Shown: positions 1 to 7,940, counted from the stretch's first letter. The stretch is 9,585 nucleotides of DNA from Desulfobulbus sp. (GCA_017998195.1 JAGODN010000063.1:1-9585); one strand, 5' to 3'. Numbers and translations are program-made. The notes: generated from the sequence alone by a model not told the origin.

Positions 1-1106
1 TGAAGAACGGGGCCTTCGACTACATCACCAAGCCGTTCAACTTCGACGAGATCAGGAGCGTGGTGCGGGCGGCGATGAAGAAGCGGCCGACTGCCGGCAC
101 GGTGCCGGAGGACGGGTTCCCGGAGATCATCGGCCGCAGCCCGGAGATGATGAAGATCTTCGACATGATCACCAAGATCGCGCCCACCCCGGCCAACGTG
201 CTCATCTACGGCGAGTCCGGCACCGGCAAGGAACTGGTGGCCCAGGCCATCCACAACCGGTCGCGGGTGGCGGCCAACCCCTTTGTCCCCATCACCTGCA
301 GCGCCATCCCGGAGAGTCTGCTCGAGAGCGAGCTGTTCGGTCATGTCAAGGGCTCGTTCACCGGCGCCATCGCCGACAAGGCCGGGCTGTTCCAGCAGGC
401 CGACCGCGGCACCGCCTTTCTCGACGAGATCGGCGAACTCACCCCGATCATCCAGACCAAGCTGCTGCGCGTTCTCCAGGAGCGGGAGTTCATGCCGGTG
501 GGCTCCACCCGCACCCGCCAGGTGAACGTGCGCATCATCGCCGCCACCAACCGGGTGCTCGAGCAGGAGATCATCTCCGGCCGGTTCCGCGAGGACCTCT
601 ACTACCGGCTGGCGGTGGTACCCATCCGCGTGCCGCCCCTGCGTGAGCGCATCGGCGACGTGCCCCTGCTCGTCGATCACTTCCTCAAGAAGTTTTCGAC
701 CCTGCTCGGCAAGGAGGTGCAGACCATCTCCAGCTACGGCATGGAGGTGCTCATGCAGTACGATTTCCCGGGCAACGTGCGCGAACTGGAGAACATCATC
801 GAGCGCGGCGTGGCGCTCGAATCCTCGAACATCATCCTCCCGGAGAACCTCATCCTCTCGCTCCACCGGCAGGAAAAGACCGGCCCGGCCCGGCCGGCGG
901 ACACCGCCCAACCACTGTTCGTCGCCGCCCGGGACGAGCACGAACTGTTCGAACGGGGACTGGAAGAGGTGCTCCAGCAGGTGGAAAAGGAAATGATCCT
1001 GCACGCCCTGGCCCGGGCCGACAACTCCAAGATGCGCGCCGCCGACCTGCTCAAGCTGAGCTTCCGCAGCCTGCGTTACAAAACCAAGAAGCACAACATC
1101 GACTGA
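1..1106 (+). CDS. Sigma-54-dependent response regulator, NtrC family, PilR-like (5' end outside window)
   Basis: A DNA-binding response regulator that would activate sigma-54 promoters after phosphorylation by a partner kinase. The reading frame is already open at base 3, so the first GTG at 60 is not the start. The first visible residues are the end of a receiver domain, including the conserved Lys-Pro of YITKPF. The AAA+ domain follows: Walker A GESGTGKE (from about base 210), the sigma-54 contact loop as GSFTGA (351-368, a common variant of GAFTGA), Walker B FLDEIGE (from about 417), and the FREDLYYRL and PPLRER motifs. The protein ends in a Fis-type helix-turn-helix (MRAADLLKLSFRSLRYK). 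367 residues are visible; the missing part should hold the phospho-acceptor Asp. A PilS-like kinase lies 54 bp downstream, which favours PilR over other NtrC relatives. The target, possibly pilin genes, is inferred. Confidence 0.93.
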   Translation, partial: KNGAFDYITKPFNFDEIRSVVRAAMKKRPTAGTVPEDGFPEIIGRSPEMMKIFDMITKIAPTPANVLIYGESGTGKELVAQAIHNRSRVAANPFVPITCSAIPESLLESELFGHVKGSFTGAIADKAGLFQQADRGTAFLDEIGELTPIIQTKLLRVLQEREFMPVGSTRTRQVNVRIIAATNRVLEQEIISGRFREDLYYRLAVVPIRVPPLRERIGDVPLLVDHFLKKFSTLLGKEVQTISSYGMEVLMQYDFPGNVRELENIIERGVALESSNIILPENLILSLHRQEKTGPARPADTAQPLFVAARDEHELFERGLEEVLQQVEKEMILHALARADNSKMRAADLLKLSFRSLRYKTKKHNID

Positions 1107-1160
1107 GGCCGGCGGGCTCCCGCGTTCCCCCGACCCACCGCACCGCCCCCGGAGCCGCCC

Positions 1161-2870
1161 ATGCTGCAGCGCCTCGCCCGCATCTTCACCCCCGTTGCCG
1201 ACAGCGAGCAGGAGACCCGCCGCCACCTGCTGCGCTGGCTGTTCACCCGCGTGCTGCTGTTCACCCTGCTCATCGCCATCGCCTCGTTCTTCCGCGGCAA
1301 GGGGCAGCAGGTGCTCCTGCCGCCCCAGTCGGTGACGCTTGCCTTCCTCCTGCTGCTCTACGCCTACACCATCGGCTCGGCCCTCCTGCTGCAGAAAACG
1401 GCCGTGCCGGTGCGCACCTTCGGCCTGGTGCAGCTGCTCTCGGATACGGTCGGCGCCGCCCTCCTGGTCTACGCCACCGGCTGCAGCAACTCCGTGTTCG
1501 CGCCCATCTTCCTGCTGCCGGTGATCGCCGCCGGGCTCATCCTTCACCGCAGCGGCGGCCTGGTGCTGGCCGCGGCCGCCACCCTGCTCTACGGCGCGGT
1601 GCTCGGCAGCGAACTGCTCCACTGGCTGCCCGCCTATTATCGCGCCCCGGCCTACCGCGCGCCGGACAACCTGTTCATAAGTACCAACCTGTTCGCCACC
1701 TACGGGCTGATCTTCTTCCTGGCCGCCCTGCTCAGCGGGCAACTGGCCCGACGGCTGCGCTCCACCGAGGAGCGGCTCAACCGCACCGCGCTCGAGTTCG
1801 ACCGGCTCTCCATCCTCTACAAGCAGATCTTCGACGACATCGCCACCGGCATCATCACCACCGACAGCCGCAACCGGATCACCTCCTGCAACCGTGCGGC
1901 CGAACGGATCACCGGCTGCTCCCGCATGCTCCTGCTCGGCCAGCCGTTCTCCGGCCGCTTCCCGGCCATTTCCCTGCGCGAGGAACGGCAGGGGCGCAGT
2001 GTCTGTGATTTCCGCAAGCGGGACGGCACCGCCATCCGCCTGGGCTATTCGTACTCCAATCTCAACATGCCGGCGGAACAGGGGCAGGAGCAGGAGAACG
2101 GCTGGAAGGTGATCACCCTCCAGGACATCAGCCAGATCGAACGGATGGAGCGGCAGATCCGCGAGACCGAGAAACTGGCGGCCATCGGCCAGATGAGCGG
2201 TTCCGTGGCCCACGGGTTCCGCAACCCGCTGGCCGCGATCTCCGGCTCGGCGCAGATTCTGGCGCTCGACCAGGACAACCTCGCGGCCATCGATGCGGCC
2301 ACCTTCAGGACGCTGGTCGGCATTATTCTGCGCGAATCCGGCCGCATGGCCAAAACCATCACCGATTTTCTCCAGTTCGCCCGGCCGGCGGCCGTGCAGC
2401 CCGAGTGGTTCTCGCTCGGCCGGCTGGTGGACGAGGTGGTCAGCGGCCTGCTGCAGGGACCGCTCGGCGCGGCGGCAGCCCGTATCGACCGGGAGTTCGA
2501 CGCCAACCTCGACTGCTGGGCGGACCGCCAGCAGCTGCAGACGGTGCTCGTCCATCTGCTCGAAAACGGTTGTGCGGCGGTGGGTGCAGAAGGGGGCGGG
2601 GTGACCGTGGCCGCCGCCGAAACCCAGCAGGGCGGCCAGGAGGTGCTGCAGATCGAGGTCCGCGATCAGGGGCCGGGGATTGCGCCCGACCTGAGGGTGA
2701 GGGTATTCGAGCCGTTCTTTTCCAACCGGGCCGACGGCACCGGCCTCGGCCTGTCCATCGTCCGCCAGATCATCGACAACCACCGCGGCACGGTCGCCAT
2801 CGCGGACAACACCCCGGCCGGGTGCATCGTCCGGCTGACCCTGCCGCTGCCACCGCGATCTACTCCCTGA
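1161..2870 (+). CDS. Membrane sensor histidine kinase, PilS-like (6 TM, PAS, HisKA, HATPase)
   Basis: A 569-residue inner-membrane sensor kinase, probably the phosphodonor for the regulator just upstream. The first 200 residues hold about six hydrophobic segments (roughly 27-44, 56-77, 87-105, 111-128, 132-152, 172-194), as in PilS. A PAS-like domain follows at about 215-325. The dimerisation/phosphoacceptor box is at about 336-366 with His351. The ATPase domain shows an N box with Asn469 (HLLENG), D502-Q-G-P-G-I, FEPFF, and G2 box GTGLGLSIV from 526. The ATG at 1161 has GGAG six bases upstream. His351 is followed by Gly352, where most HisKA proteins have Glu or Asp, and the N box reads ENG rather than the usual xNA. 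The 3' end overlaps convergent murA by 11 bp, and no intrinsic terminator is visible. The stimulus is unknown; the assignment to PilS over other NtrB-like kinases is probable, not certain. Confidence 0.92.
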   Translation: MLQRLARIFTPVADSEQETRRHLLRWLFTRVLLFTLLIAIASFFRGKGQQVLLPPQSVTLAFLLLLYAYTIGSALLLQKTAVPVRTFGLVQLLSDTVGAALLVYATGCSNSVFAPIFLLPVIAAGLILHRSGGLVLAAAATLLYGAVLGSELLHWLPAYYRAPAYRAPDNLFISTNLFATYGLIFFLAALLSGQLARRLRSTEERLNRTALEFDRLSILYKQIFDDIATGIITTDSRNRITSCNRAAERITGCSRMLLLGQPFSGRFPAISLREERQGRSVCDFRKRDGTAIRLGYSYSNLNMPAEQGQEQENGWKVITLQDISQIERMERQIRETEKLAAIGQMSGSVAHGFRNPLAAISGSAQILALDQDNLAAIDAATFRTLVGIILRESGRMAKTITDFLQFARPAAVQPEWFSLGRLVDEVVSGLLQGPLGAAAARIDREFDANLDCWADRQQLQTVLVHLLENGCAAVGAEGGGVTVAAAETQQGGQEVLQIEVRDQGPGIAPDLRVRVFEPFFSNRADGTGLGLSIVRQIIDNHRGTVAIADNTPAGCIVRLTLPLPPRSTP

Positions 2871-4143
2871 CGATCTCCACCCGGGCGCCCAGGCCCCGCA
2901 GCTTCCCGGCCATGTTCTCGTAGCCCCGCTCGAGGTGGTAGATGCGCGAGATCTCGGTCCGCCCCCTGGCCGTCAGGCCGGCGATGACCAGGGAGGCGGA
3001 GGCGCGCAGGTCGGTGGCCATCACCGGGGCGCCGCACAACCGGGCCGGATCGATGCCGCGGACCACGGCGCGCGAGCCCTCGATGGTGATGTTCGCCCCC
3101 AGCCGGCGCAGTTCGGCCACGTGCATGAACCGGTTCTCGAAGATGGTCTCGTGGATGACCGAGGTGCCGTCGCCCTGCACCATGAGCGCCATGAACTGGG
3201 CCTGCAGGTCGGTGGGGAAGCCGGGAAAGGGCATGGTGGTGATATCGACGCTCTGCAGGCGGCAGCGGCCGGGAGAGCCGAGGTCGTCGCAGGCCACGGT
3301 CATGCGGTTGTCGGCCACCTCGATCCGGGCGCCGCACAGCTGCAGCTTCTCGGTGAGCGACGGCAGGTGGGCCGGGTTGCAGTCGGTAAGGGTGACCTCG
3401 CCGCCGGTGGCCGCAGCGGCGATCAGATAGGTGCCGGCCTCGATCCGGTCCGGGATGATGCGCGCGCTGGTGGCCTGCAGCCGGGTGCCGCCGTGAACGA
3501 TGAGCCGGTCCGTGTCGCGCCCTTCGATCTCCGCCCCCATGGCGGTGAGCATGTCGACGAGGTTACCCACCTCGGGTTCCTTGGCGGCGTTCTTGATGAT
3601 CGTCCGGCCCGGGGCGGCGACCGAGGCCATGAGCACGTTCTCCGTGCCGGTGACCGAAGGGACATCGAAATACACCGTGCCGCCGTGCATCCGCCCGTCT
3701 GCGACCGCCTCCACGTAGCCCTGTTCGAGTCGCGTGACCACCCCCAGCTGTTCGAAGCCGCGCAGGTGGAAGTTGATGGGCCGGGCGCCGATGGCGCAGC
3801 CCCCCGGCAGGCTGACCCGGGCAAAGCCTGATCGGGCCAGCAGCGGACCGAGCACGAGCACCGAGGCGCGCATGGTTTTCACCAGTTCGTAGGGGGCCTC
3901 CGTGCCGGTGAGGTGATCGGTGTTGATGCGCACCGTCTCGCCCTGGCGCTGCCAGCGGGCGCCGAGGATCTCCAGCAGCTTGAGCATGGTCCGGGTGTCG
4001 CGCTGGTCGGGCACGTTTTCCAGGGTGTGCCAGCCCGGGGCCAGCAGGGTGGCGGCCATCAACGGCAGGGCGGCGTTCTTGGCGCCGGAAATGCGGACCG
4101 TGCCCTGCAGCGGCAGGCCGCCTTCAATGACGAGTTTGTCCAT
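2860..4143 (-). CDS. murA: UDP-N-acetylglucosamine 1-carboxyvinyltransferase MurA
   Basis: A cytoplasmic enzyme that transfers enolpyruvate from phosphoenolpyruvate to UDP-GlcNAc, the first committed step of peptidoglycan synthesis and the fosfomycin target. The 427-residue length is typical. The visible active-site residues are Lys22-Asn23 in SGAKNAALP, Arg92 in KTMRAS, and the catalytic Cys116 in LPGGCAIGARP (Cys115 in E. coli numbering). Asp312 is in FPGFPTDLQAQF. Having Cys rather than Asp at the loop position predicts fosfomycin sensitivity at the target level. The start MDKLVIEGG is the usual family N-terminus, although no clear Shine-Dalgarno sequence precedes it. It is the last gene of the minus-strand run, 57 bp after prmC, and its stop lies inside the 3' end of the plus-strand kinase gene. 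Confidence 0.98.
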   Translation of the reverse strand: MDKLVIEGGLPLQGTVRISGAKNAALPLMAATLLAPGWHTLENVPDQRDTRTMLKLLEILGARWQRQGETVRINTDHLTGTEAPYELVKTMRASVLVLGPLLARSGFARVSLPGGCAIGARPINFHLRGFEQLGVVTRLEQGYVEAVADGRMHGGTVYFDVPSVTGTENVLMASVAAPGRTIIKNAAKEPEVGNLVDMLTAMGAEIEGRDTDRLIVHGGTRLQATSARIIPDRIEAGTYLIAAAATGGEVTLTDCNPAHLPSLTEKLQLCGARIEVADNRMTVACDDLGSPGRCRLQSVDITTMPFPGFPTDLQAQFMALMVQGDGTSVIHETIFENRFMHVAELRRLGANITIEGSRAVVRGIDPARLCGAPVMATDLRASASLVIAGLTARGRTEISRIYHLERGYENMAGKLRGLGARVEIVRE

Positions 4144-4200
4144 AAGCGTGGTGTGGGTGAGAGAGGATGAGGCTGATTGCGGCCCAGGGGACCGGACCGT

Positions 4201-5064
4201 TCAGTCCGAAGGCCGACGCCGTGCCTGCAGCACCCGGGGGCGGCCGGACCAGTCGTCGATGACCCGGATCCGGTCGTACTGCGCCCCGTGCGCCAGAAAG
4301 AGTTGCCGCACCGGCTGCTCCTGGTCGGCGCCGATCTCGATGAACAGCCAGCCGCCCGGCCGCAGGTGGTCGGCCGCGCCTTGGGCCAGCCGCCGGATCA
4401 CCTCCAGGCCATCCGGGCCGCCGGCCAGGGCCAGGCGCGGCTCCGCCCGGCTGACCTCGGGTTCGAGCCCGTCGATCTGATCGTCGGCGATGTAGGGCGG
4501 GTTGCTGACGATCAGGTCGAACGACCGACCGCTGCCAAGGGGAGCGAACAGGTCGCCGCAGACCGGATCGACCAGGTCCGTCACCCCGTGACGGCGGACA
4601 TTCTCCCAGGCCACGGCCAGCGCCGCCGGCGAGATGTCCACGGCCGTCACGGCACAGGCGAGTTCCCGGGCCAGCACCACCGCGATCACCCCGCTGCCGG
4701 TGCACAGGTCCAGGGCGCGCCGGACCGGACCGTCGGTCCGGCACACGGTGAGCACCTTTTCGAGCACAAATTCCGTCTCCGGCCGGGGGATGAGCACGGC
4801 CGGAGAGACAAAGAAATCCAGGGACCAGAATTCCCGCGTGCCGGTCAGGTAGTGCAGGGGCACGCGCGAGGCCCGCCGGCCGATCAGTCGCCGGTAGGAA
4901 GCCGCCACCTGATCGTCCACCTGGTCGGCGGAGCGCAGCACCAGATCACTTGCCGACAGACCGGTCAGGTGCCGGAACAGCAGGCGGGCATCCAGGTCCG
5001 CGGTGGTGATGCCGGCCTCGGCCAGGGTCCGGGCGGCCTGCCTGATCAGGGTGTCGAGGTGCAT
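4201..5064 (-). CDS. prmC: Peptide chain release factor N5-glutamine methyltransferase PrmC (HemK)
   Basis: A SAM-dependent methyltransferase that modifies the glutamine of the GGQ motif in release factors, which is needed for efficient peptide release. The 287-residue protein has the N-terminal helical release-factor-binding domain (about 1-80), then IPRPETE (93-99), SAM motif I as LDLCTGSG (118-125), an acidic residue in AVDISP (141-146), and the catalytic NPPY at 188-191. The DLCTGSG form of motif I is a frequent variant. The ATG at 5064 starts 14 bases after the prfA stop, so it is cotranscribed with its own substrate gene; no strong ribosome-binding site is visible, which is compatible with reinitiation after prfA. 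The gene ends in a short basic tail (ARRRPSD). Confidence 0.97.
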   Translation of the reverse strand: MHLDTLIRQAARTLAEAGITTADLDARLLFRHLTGLSASDLVLRSADQVDDQVAASYRRLIGRRASRVPLHYLTGTREFWSLDFFVSPAVLIPRPETEFVLEKVLTVCRTDGPVRRALDLCTGSGVIAVVLARELACAVTAVDISPAALAVAWENVRRHGVTDLVDPVCGDLFAPLGSGRSFDLIVSNPPYIADDQIDGLEPEVSRAEPRLALAGGPDGLEVIRRLAQGAADHLRPGGWLFIEIGADQEQPVRQLFLAHGAQYDRIRVIDDWSGRPRVLQARRRPSD

Positions 5065-5078
5065 GCGGCCGGCTCGGG

Positions 5079-6149
5079 TCAGGACGCGGACTTGAGGGCT
5101 TCGGTCTGGTAATGGGTTATGAGCGGCAGGATCACGTCGTCGAGCATGCCGGCCAGCACCTGGTCGAGCCGGTAGAGGGTGAGATTGATGCGGTGATCGG
5201 TCACCCGGCCCTGGGGAAAGTTGTAGGTGCGGATGCGCTCGCTGCGGTCGCCGCTGCCCACCTGGCTCTTGCGATCCTCGGCCATGCGGTCGTGCCGCTC
5301 CTGCTCCATCCGGTCGAGCAGCCGGGCGCGCAGTACCTGCAGGGCCTTGGCCTTGTTCTTGTGCTGGGATTTTTCATCCTGGCAGGTGACCACGAGGCCA
5401 GTGGGCAGGTGGGTGACGCGCACCGCCGAGTCGGTGGTGTTGACCGACTGGCCGCCCGGTCCGGAGGAACGGTAGACGTCGAACTTCAGTTCGTTGGGCT
5501 CGATGTGCAGGTCGACCTCTTCGGCCTCGGGGATGATGGCCACGGTCACGGCCGAGGTGTGGATGCGGCCCTGGGTCTCGGTGTCCGGAACCCGCTGCAC
5601 CCGGTGCACTCCGGACTCGTACTTGAGGCGAGAATACACCTGGTTGCCGCTCACCAGGGCGATGACCTCCTTGAACCCGCCGATGCCGATCGGGTTGGAA
5701 CTCATCACCTCGACCTTCCAGCCCTGCATCTCGGCATAGCGGCTGTACATGCGGAACAGGTCGGCCGCGAACAGGGCCGCCTCGTCGCCGCCCGTGCCGG
5801 CCCGGATCTCGAGAAAGATGTTCTTGTCGTCGTTGGGGTCGCGGGGCAAGAGACGCAGGCGGATCTCGCCTTCGATGCGCTCCTTTTTCTGTTTCAGCTC
5901 CGCGATCTCCGCCCTGGCCATTTCCACCAGTTCCGGATCCTCTCCCTCACTGTGCACCAATTCCTGGTTGCCGCGGATCTGCGCGCAGGTCACGCTGTAG
6001 GCGGCATGCAACTCGGCCAGCTTCGCCACCAGGCTGTGCTCGCGCACGACCTCCCGGTAGCGCTGCTGGTCGCCGACCAGTTCCGGGTCGGAGAGCTGCC
6101 GCTCGAGCATGTGCAGCTTTTCATCGATGTCCTGCAGATTCGCAAGCAT
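5079..6149 (-). CDS. prfA: Peptide chain release factor 1 (RF1)
   Basis: RF1 recognises UAA and UAG stop codons in the ribosomal A site and triggers hydrolysis of peptidyl-tRNA. The protein has 356 residues, the usual length. Domain 2 carries the stop-codon tripeptide as Pro188-Asp-Thr190 (PxT class, hence RF1; RF2 would have SPF), within RVPDTETQGRIHTS. Domain 3 has the catalytic GGQ at 232-234 (SSGPGGQSVNTTDSAVR), the PrmC methylation site. The acidic stretch GTGGDEAALFAADL (118-131) is also characteristic. The ATG start gives the usual family N-terminus (MLANLQDIDEKLHMLE), although the 20 bases before it are pyrimidine-rich and contain no Shine-Dalgarno sequence. It is followed by prmC after 14 bp and preceded by rpmE with a 145-bp gap. 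Confidence 0.98.
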   Translation of the reverse strand: MLANLQDIDEKLHMLERQLSDPELVGDQQRYREVVREHSLVAKLAELHAAYSVTCAQIRGNQELVHSEGEDPELVEMARAEIAELKQKKERIEGEIRLRLLPRDPNDDKNIFLEIRAGTGGDEAALFAADLFRMYSRYAEMQGWKVEVMSSNPIGIGGFKEVIALVSGNQVYSRLKYESGVHRVQRVPDTETQGRIHTSAVTVAIIPEAEEVDLHIEPNELKFDVYRSSGPGGQSVNTTDSAVRVTHLPTGLVVTCQDEKSQHKNKAKALQVLRARLLDRMEQERHDRMAEDRKSQVGSGDRSERIRTYNFPQGRVTDHRINLTLYRLDQVLAGMLDDVILPLITHYQTEALKSAS

Positions 6150-6184
6150 AGGCGGACAGTGAAAAAGACGGGAAACCCCTCGTG

Positions 6185-6207
6185 ACGGCAGCCGGCAACC
6201 CTGCCGT
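6185..6207. repeat. 7-bp inverted repeat in rpmE-prfA gap
   Basis: ACGGCAG (6185-6191) and CTGCCGT (6201-6207) are perfect reverse complements separated by 9 bases. In the minus-strand transcript this hairpin would lie about 36 bases before the prfA start. No U-tract follows it directly on either strand, so it does not look like an intrinsic terminator. A role in processing or in setting RF1 expression is possible but unproven. Confidence 0.45.
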
Positions 6208-6249
6208 GACCGGGCCGGGTGAGCGGTCCGGTATCGGCGACAGGTGCGG

Positions 6250-6266
6250 CCCTCCGGTCAGGAGGG
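6250..6266. repeat. 6-bp inverted repeat just downstream of rpmE
   Basis: CCCTCC (6250-6255) and GGAGGG (6261-6266) can form a GC-rich hairpin with a 5-base loop. In the minus-strand transcript the run of seven U (6269-6275) comes before the hairpin rather than after it. That order is wrong for an intrinsic terminator of rpmE. It may instead be a 3' stabiliser or processing site, or chance in GC-rich DNA. Confidence 0.4.
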
Positions 6267-6294
6267 GCAAAAAAAGAAAGCGGCGGGCAGGTGG

Positions 6295-6513
6295 CTATTT
6301 CTTCTTGCTGCCCTGGAACCCGGCGTATTTCTTTTTGAATTTCTCGATACGGCCGGCGGTGTCGATGAGTTTCTGCTTGCCGGTGAAGAAGGGGTGACAG
6401 GCGGAACAGATTTCGACGTGTATTTCTTTGTTCACCGAGCCGAGCTCGATCTCGTTACCACAGGCGCAGACTGCCTTGATCTTGTTGTATTTGGGATGAA
6501 TATCCGGTTTCAC
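6295..6513 (-). CDS. rpmE: Large ribosomal subunit protein bL31, zinc-binding (C+) type
   Basis: A small component of the 50S subunit at the intersubunit bridge. The protein has 72 residues and starts MKPDIHPKYNKI, the standard L31 N-terminus. Four cysteines (16, 18, 36, 39) form the CxC and CxxC zinc ligands, so this is the C+ form rather than the zinc-independent paralogue used in zinc starvation. The tail is very basic (KFKKKYAGFQGSKKK). The start codon is GTG at 6513-6511. It is supported by an excellent Shine-Dalgarno sequence, AAGGAGG (complement of 6521-6527), seven bases upstream, the strongest ribosome-binding site in this window. The gene sits between rho and prfA, with a candidate promoter of its own in the 89-bp gap from rho. 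Confidence 0.97.
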   Translation of the reverse strand: MKPDIHPKYNKIKAVCACGNEIELGSVNKEIHVEICSACHPFFTGKQKLIDTAGRIEKFKKKYAGFQGSKKK

Positions 6514-6560
6514 GGTCCGTCCTCCTTGGGAAGGGATGAAATTTTTCTACAAAGCTTGAA

Positions 6561-6588
6561 AATATATCCTGTTTGCCCTCCGCTTGAA
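6561..6588 (-). promoter_or_regulatory. Candidate sigma-70 promoter for rpmE
   Basis: On the minus strand, TTCAAG (complement of 6583-6588) and TATATT (complement of 6561-6566) are separated by 16 bases. The -10 matches the consensus at five of six positions; the -35 matches at only three. The gap between rho and rpmE is AT-rich compared with the genes. This would allow rpmE and the genes after it to be transcribed separately from rho. Confidence 0.4.
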
Positions 6589-6602
6589 AGCAAAAACAGA
6601 AC

Positions 6603-7850
6603 CTAACGGTTCATGGAGGCAAAAAACTCCTGGTTGGTCTTGGTCTGGCTCATCTTGTCCAGGAGAAATTCCATGGCATCGGCGGGGTTCATGGAGGAGA
6701 GGAGCTTGCGCAGGATCCAGATCCGGTTCAGGTCGTCCGGAGGCAGGAGCAGATCCTCCTTGCGGGTGCCCGACTTCTGGATGTCGATGGCCGGGTAGAT
6801 GCGCCGGTTGGCCATCTTGCGGTCGAGCACGATCTCCATGTTGCCCGTACCCTTGAACTCCTCGAAGATGACCTCGTCCATGCGGCTGCCGGTGTCAATC
6901 AGCGCGGTGGCCAGGATGGTCAGGCTGCCGCCCTCCTCGAGGTTGCGCGCCGCGCCGAAGAACCGTTTCGGCCGGTGCAGGGCGTTGGCCTCGACACCGC
7001 CCGAGAGGATCTTGCCCGAGGCCGGCGTCACCGTGTTGTAGGCCCGGGCCAGGCGGGTGATCGAATCGAGCAGGATGACCACGTCCTTCTTGTGCTCCAC
7101 CAGTCGCTGGGCCTTCTGGATGACCATCTCGGCCACCTGGATGTGCCGCTGGGGTGGTTCGTCGAAGGTCGAACTGACCACCTCCGCATCCACGTGCCGC
7201 CGCATGTCGGTGACCTCCTCGGGCCGCTCGTCGATGAGCAGGACGATGAGGATGATCTCCTTGTGGTTGGTGACGATGGAATTGGCGATGTTCTGCATGA
7301 GCACGGTCTTGCCGGTCCGCGGCGGGGCGACGATCAGGCCGCGCTGGCCCTTGCCCAGCGGCGCGGTGATGTTCAGCACCCGCATGCTCAGGTTGTCCGG
7401 GGTGGTCTCCAGGTTGATCTGCTGTTCCGGGTGGAGCGGGGTCAGGTTGATGAAGGCGGTCTTGTTTTTGGCCGCCTCCGGGGGCTCGTAGTTGATGGTA
7501 TCGACCTTGAGCAGGGCGAAGTAGCGCTCGTTGTCCTTGGGCGCACGCACCTCGCCCTCGATGGTGTCACCGGTGCGCAGGTTGAGCCGGCGGATCTGCG
7601 ACGGCGATACGTAGATGTCGTCCGGACCGGGCAGGTAGTTGTAGTCCGGCGCCCGGAGAAAGCCGAATCCATCCTGCAGGATCTCGAGGACACCACTGCC
7701 CCTCAATTTGCCGTCCTCATCCGCCTGCTCCTTGAGGATGGCGAAAATGAGCTCCTGCTTGGTCATATTGCTGTACCCCTCGATATCGAGGGAGGCGGCA
7801 AGGCTGACGAGTTCTTTGATTTTCTTGTTTTTCAACTCAGTTGGATTCAT
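6603..7850 (-). CDS. rho: Transcription termination factor Rho
   Basis: A hexameric ATP-dependent RNA translocase that ends transcription at Rho-dependent sites. The protein has 415 residues, close to the E. coli length, with no large insertion. Residues 1-45 form the Rho N-terminal helical domain. Residues about 50-120 form the cold-shock-like primary RNA-binding domain (DGFGFLR, then YLPGPDDIYVSPSQIRR). The motor domain shows Walker A APPRTGKT (175-182), the catalytic-Glu region IDERPEEVTDM, Walker B VVILLDSITRLARAYN (257-272), the Q-loop in LSGGVEANAL, and SGTRKEDLL (360-368) with the arginine that contacts ATP across subunits. The ATG at 7850 has purine-rich GGGAGGAAG upstream. It is preceded by a long leader with features expected of autoregulation and followed by rpmE after 89 bp. 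Confidence 0.98.
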   Translation of the reverse strand: MNPTELKNKKIKELVSLAASLDIEGYSNMTKQELIFAILKEQADEDGKLRGSGVLEILQDGFGFLRAPDYNYLPGPDDIYVSPSQIRRLNLRTGDTIEGEVRAPKDNERYFALLKVDTINYEPPEAAKNKTAFINLTPLHPEQQINLETTPDNLSMRVLNITAPLGKGQRGLIVAPPRTGKTVLMQNIANSIVTNHKEIILIVLLIDERPEEVTDMRRHVDAEVVSSTFDEPPQRHIQVAEMVIQKAQRLVEHKKDVVILLDSITRLARAYNTVTPASGKILSGGVEANALHRPKRFFGAARNLEEGGSLTILATALIDTGSRMDEVIFEEFKGTGNMEIVLDRKMANRRIYPAIDIQKSGTRKEDLLLPPDDLNRIWILRKLLSSMNPADAMEFLLDKMSQTKTNQEFFASMNR

Positions 7851-7870
7851 TGACCGGTTCTTCCTCCCAG

Positions 7871-7940
7871 TGGTCGGCGTGATGGGGGCAATCGAGGGGA
7901 TGGATCATGATGGCTACGGCGGGAAAGGTGAATGAACACG
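7871..7940 (-). promoter_or_regulatory. C-rich, G-poor rut-like segment upstream of rho
   Basis: In these 70 bases the transcript strand has 31 C and only 10 G by direct count, with runs of four and five C spaced by short A/T-containing stretches. Such C-over-G bias in unstructured RNA is the known signature of Rho loading sites. It ends about 20 bases before the rho start codon, which suggests Rho acts on its own message. E. coli rho is known to be autoregulated by attenuation in its leader; the same here is inferred. Confidence 0.4.

Noticed and set aside
2666..3337. 223-codon minus-strand frame bridging the kinase-murA junction
   Set aside because: Arg/Pro/Gly-rich out-of-frame reading of murA running into the antisense of the kinase; not a protein-like composition.
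2935..3831. 298-codon plus-strand open frame opposite murA
   Set aside because: It is a mirror frame of a clearly conserved murA in GC-rich DNA. The product is Gly/Ala/His/Asp/Arg-rich with no recognisable motif.
4193..4208. 5-bp inverted repeat CGGAC/GTCCG at the end of prmC
   Set aside because: Short stem with no U-tract, overlapping the prmC stop; expected by chance at this GC content.
5112..6185. 357-codon plus-strand open frame opposite prfA
   Set aside because: It covers nearly the whole of prfA in antisense, with a low-complexity Val/Leu/Gly/His-rich product. The RF1 motifs on the other strand explain the sequence.
6250..6275. Hairpin plus A/T run after rpmE as an intrinsic terminator
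   Set aside because: In the direction of rpmE transcription the U-tract is upstream of the hairpin, so the order is wrong. On the plus strand the hairpin is followed by A, not U.
6975..7853. 292-codon plus-strand open frame opposite rho
   Set aside because: Antisense shadow of rho with no family features; it is produced by the codon bias of a GC-rich gene.
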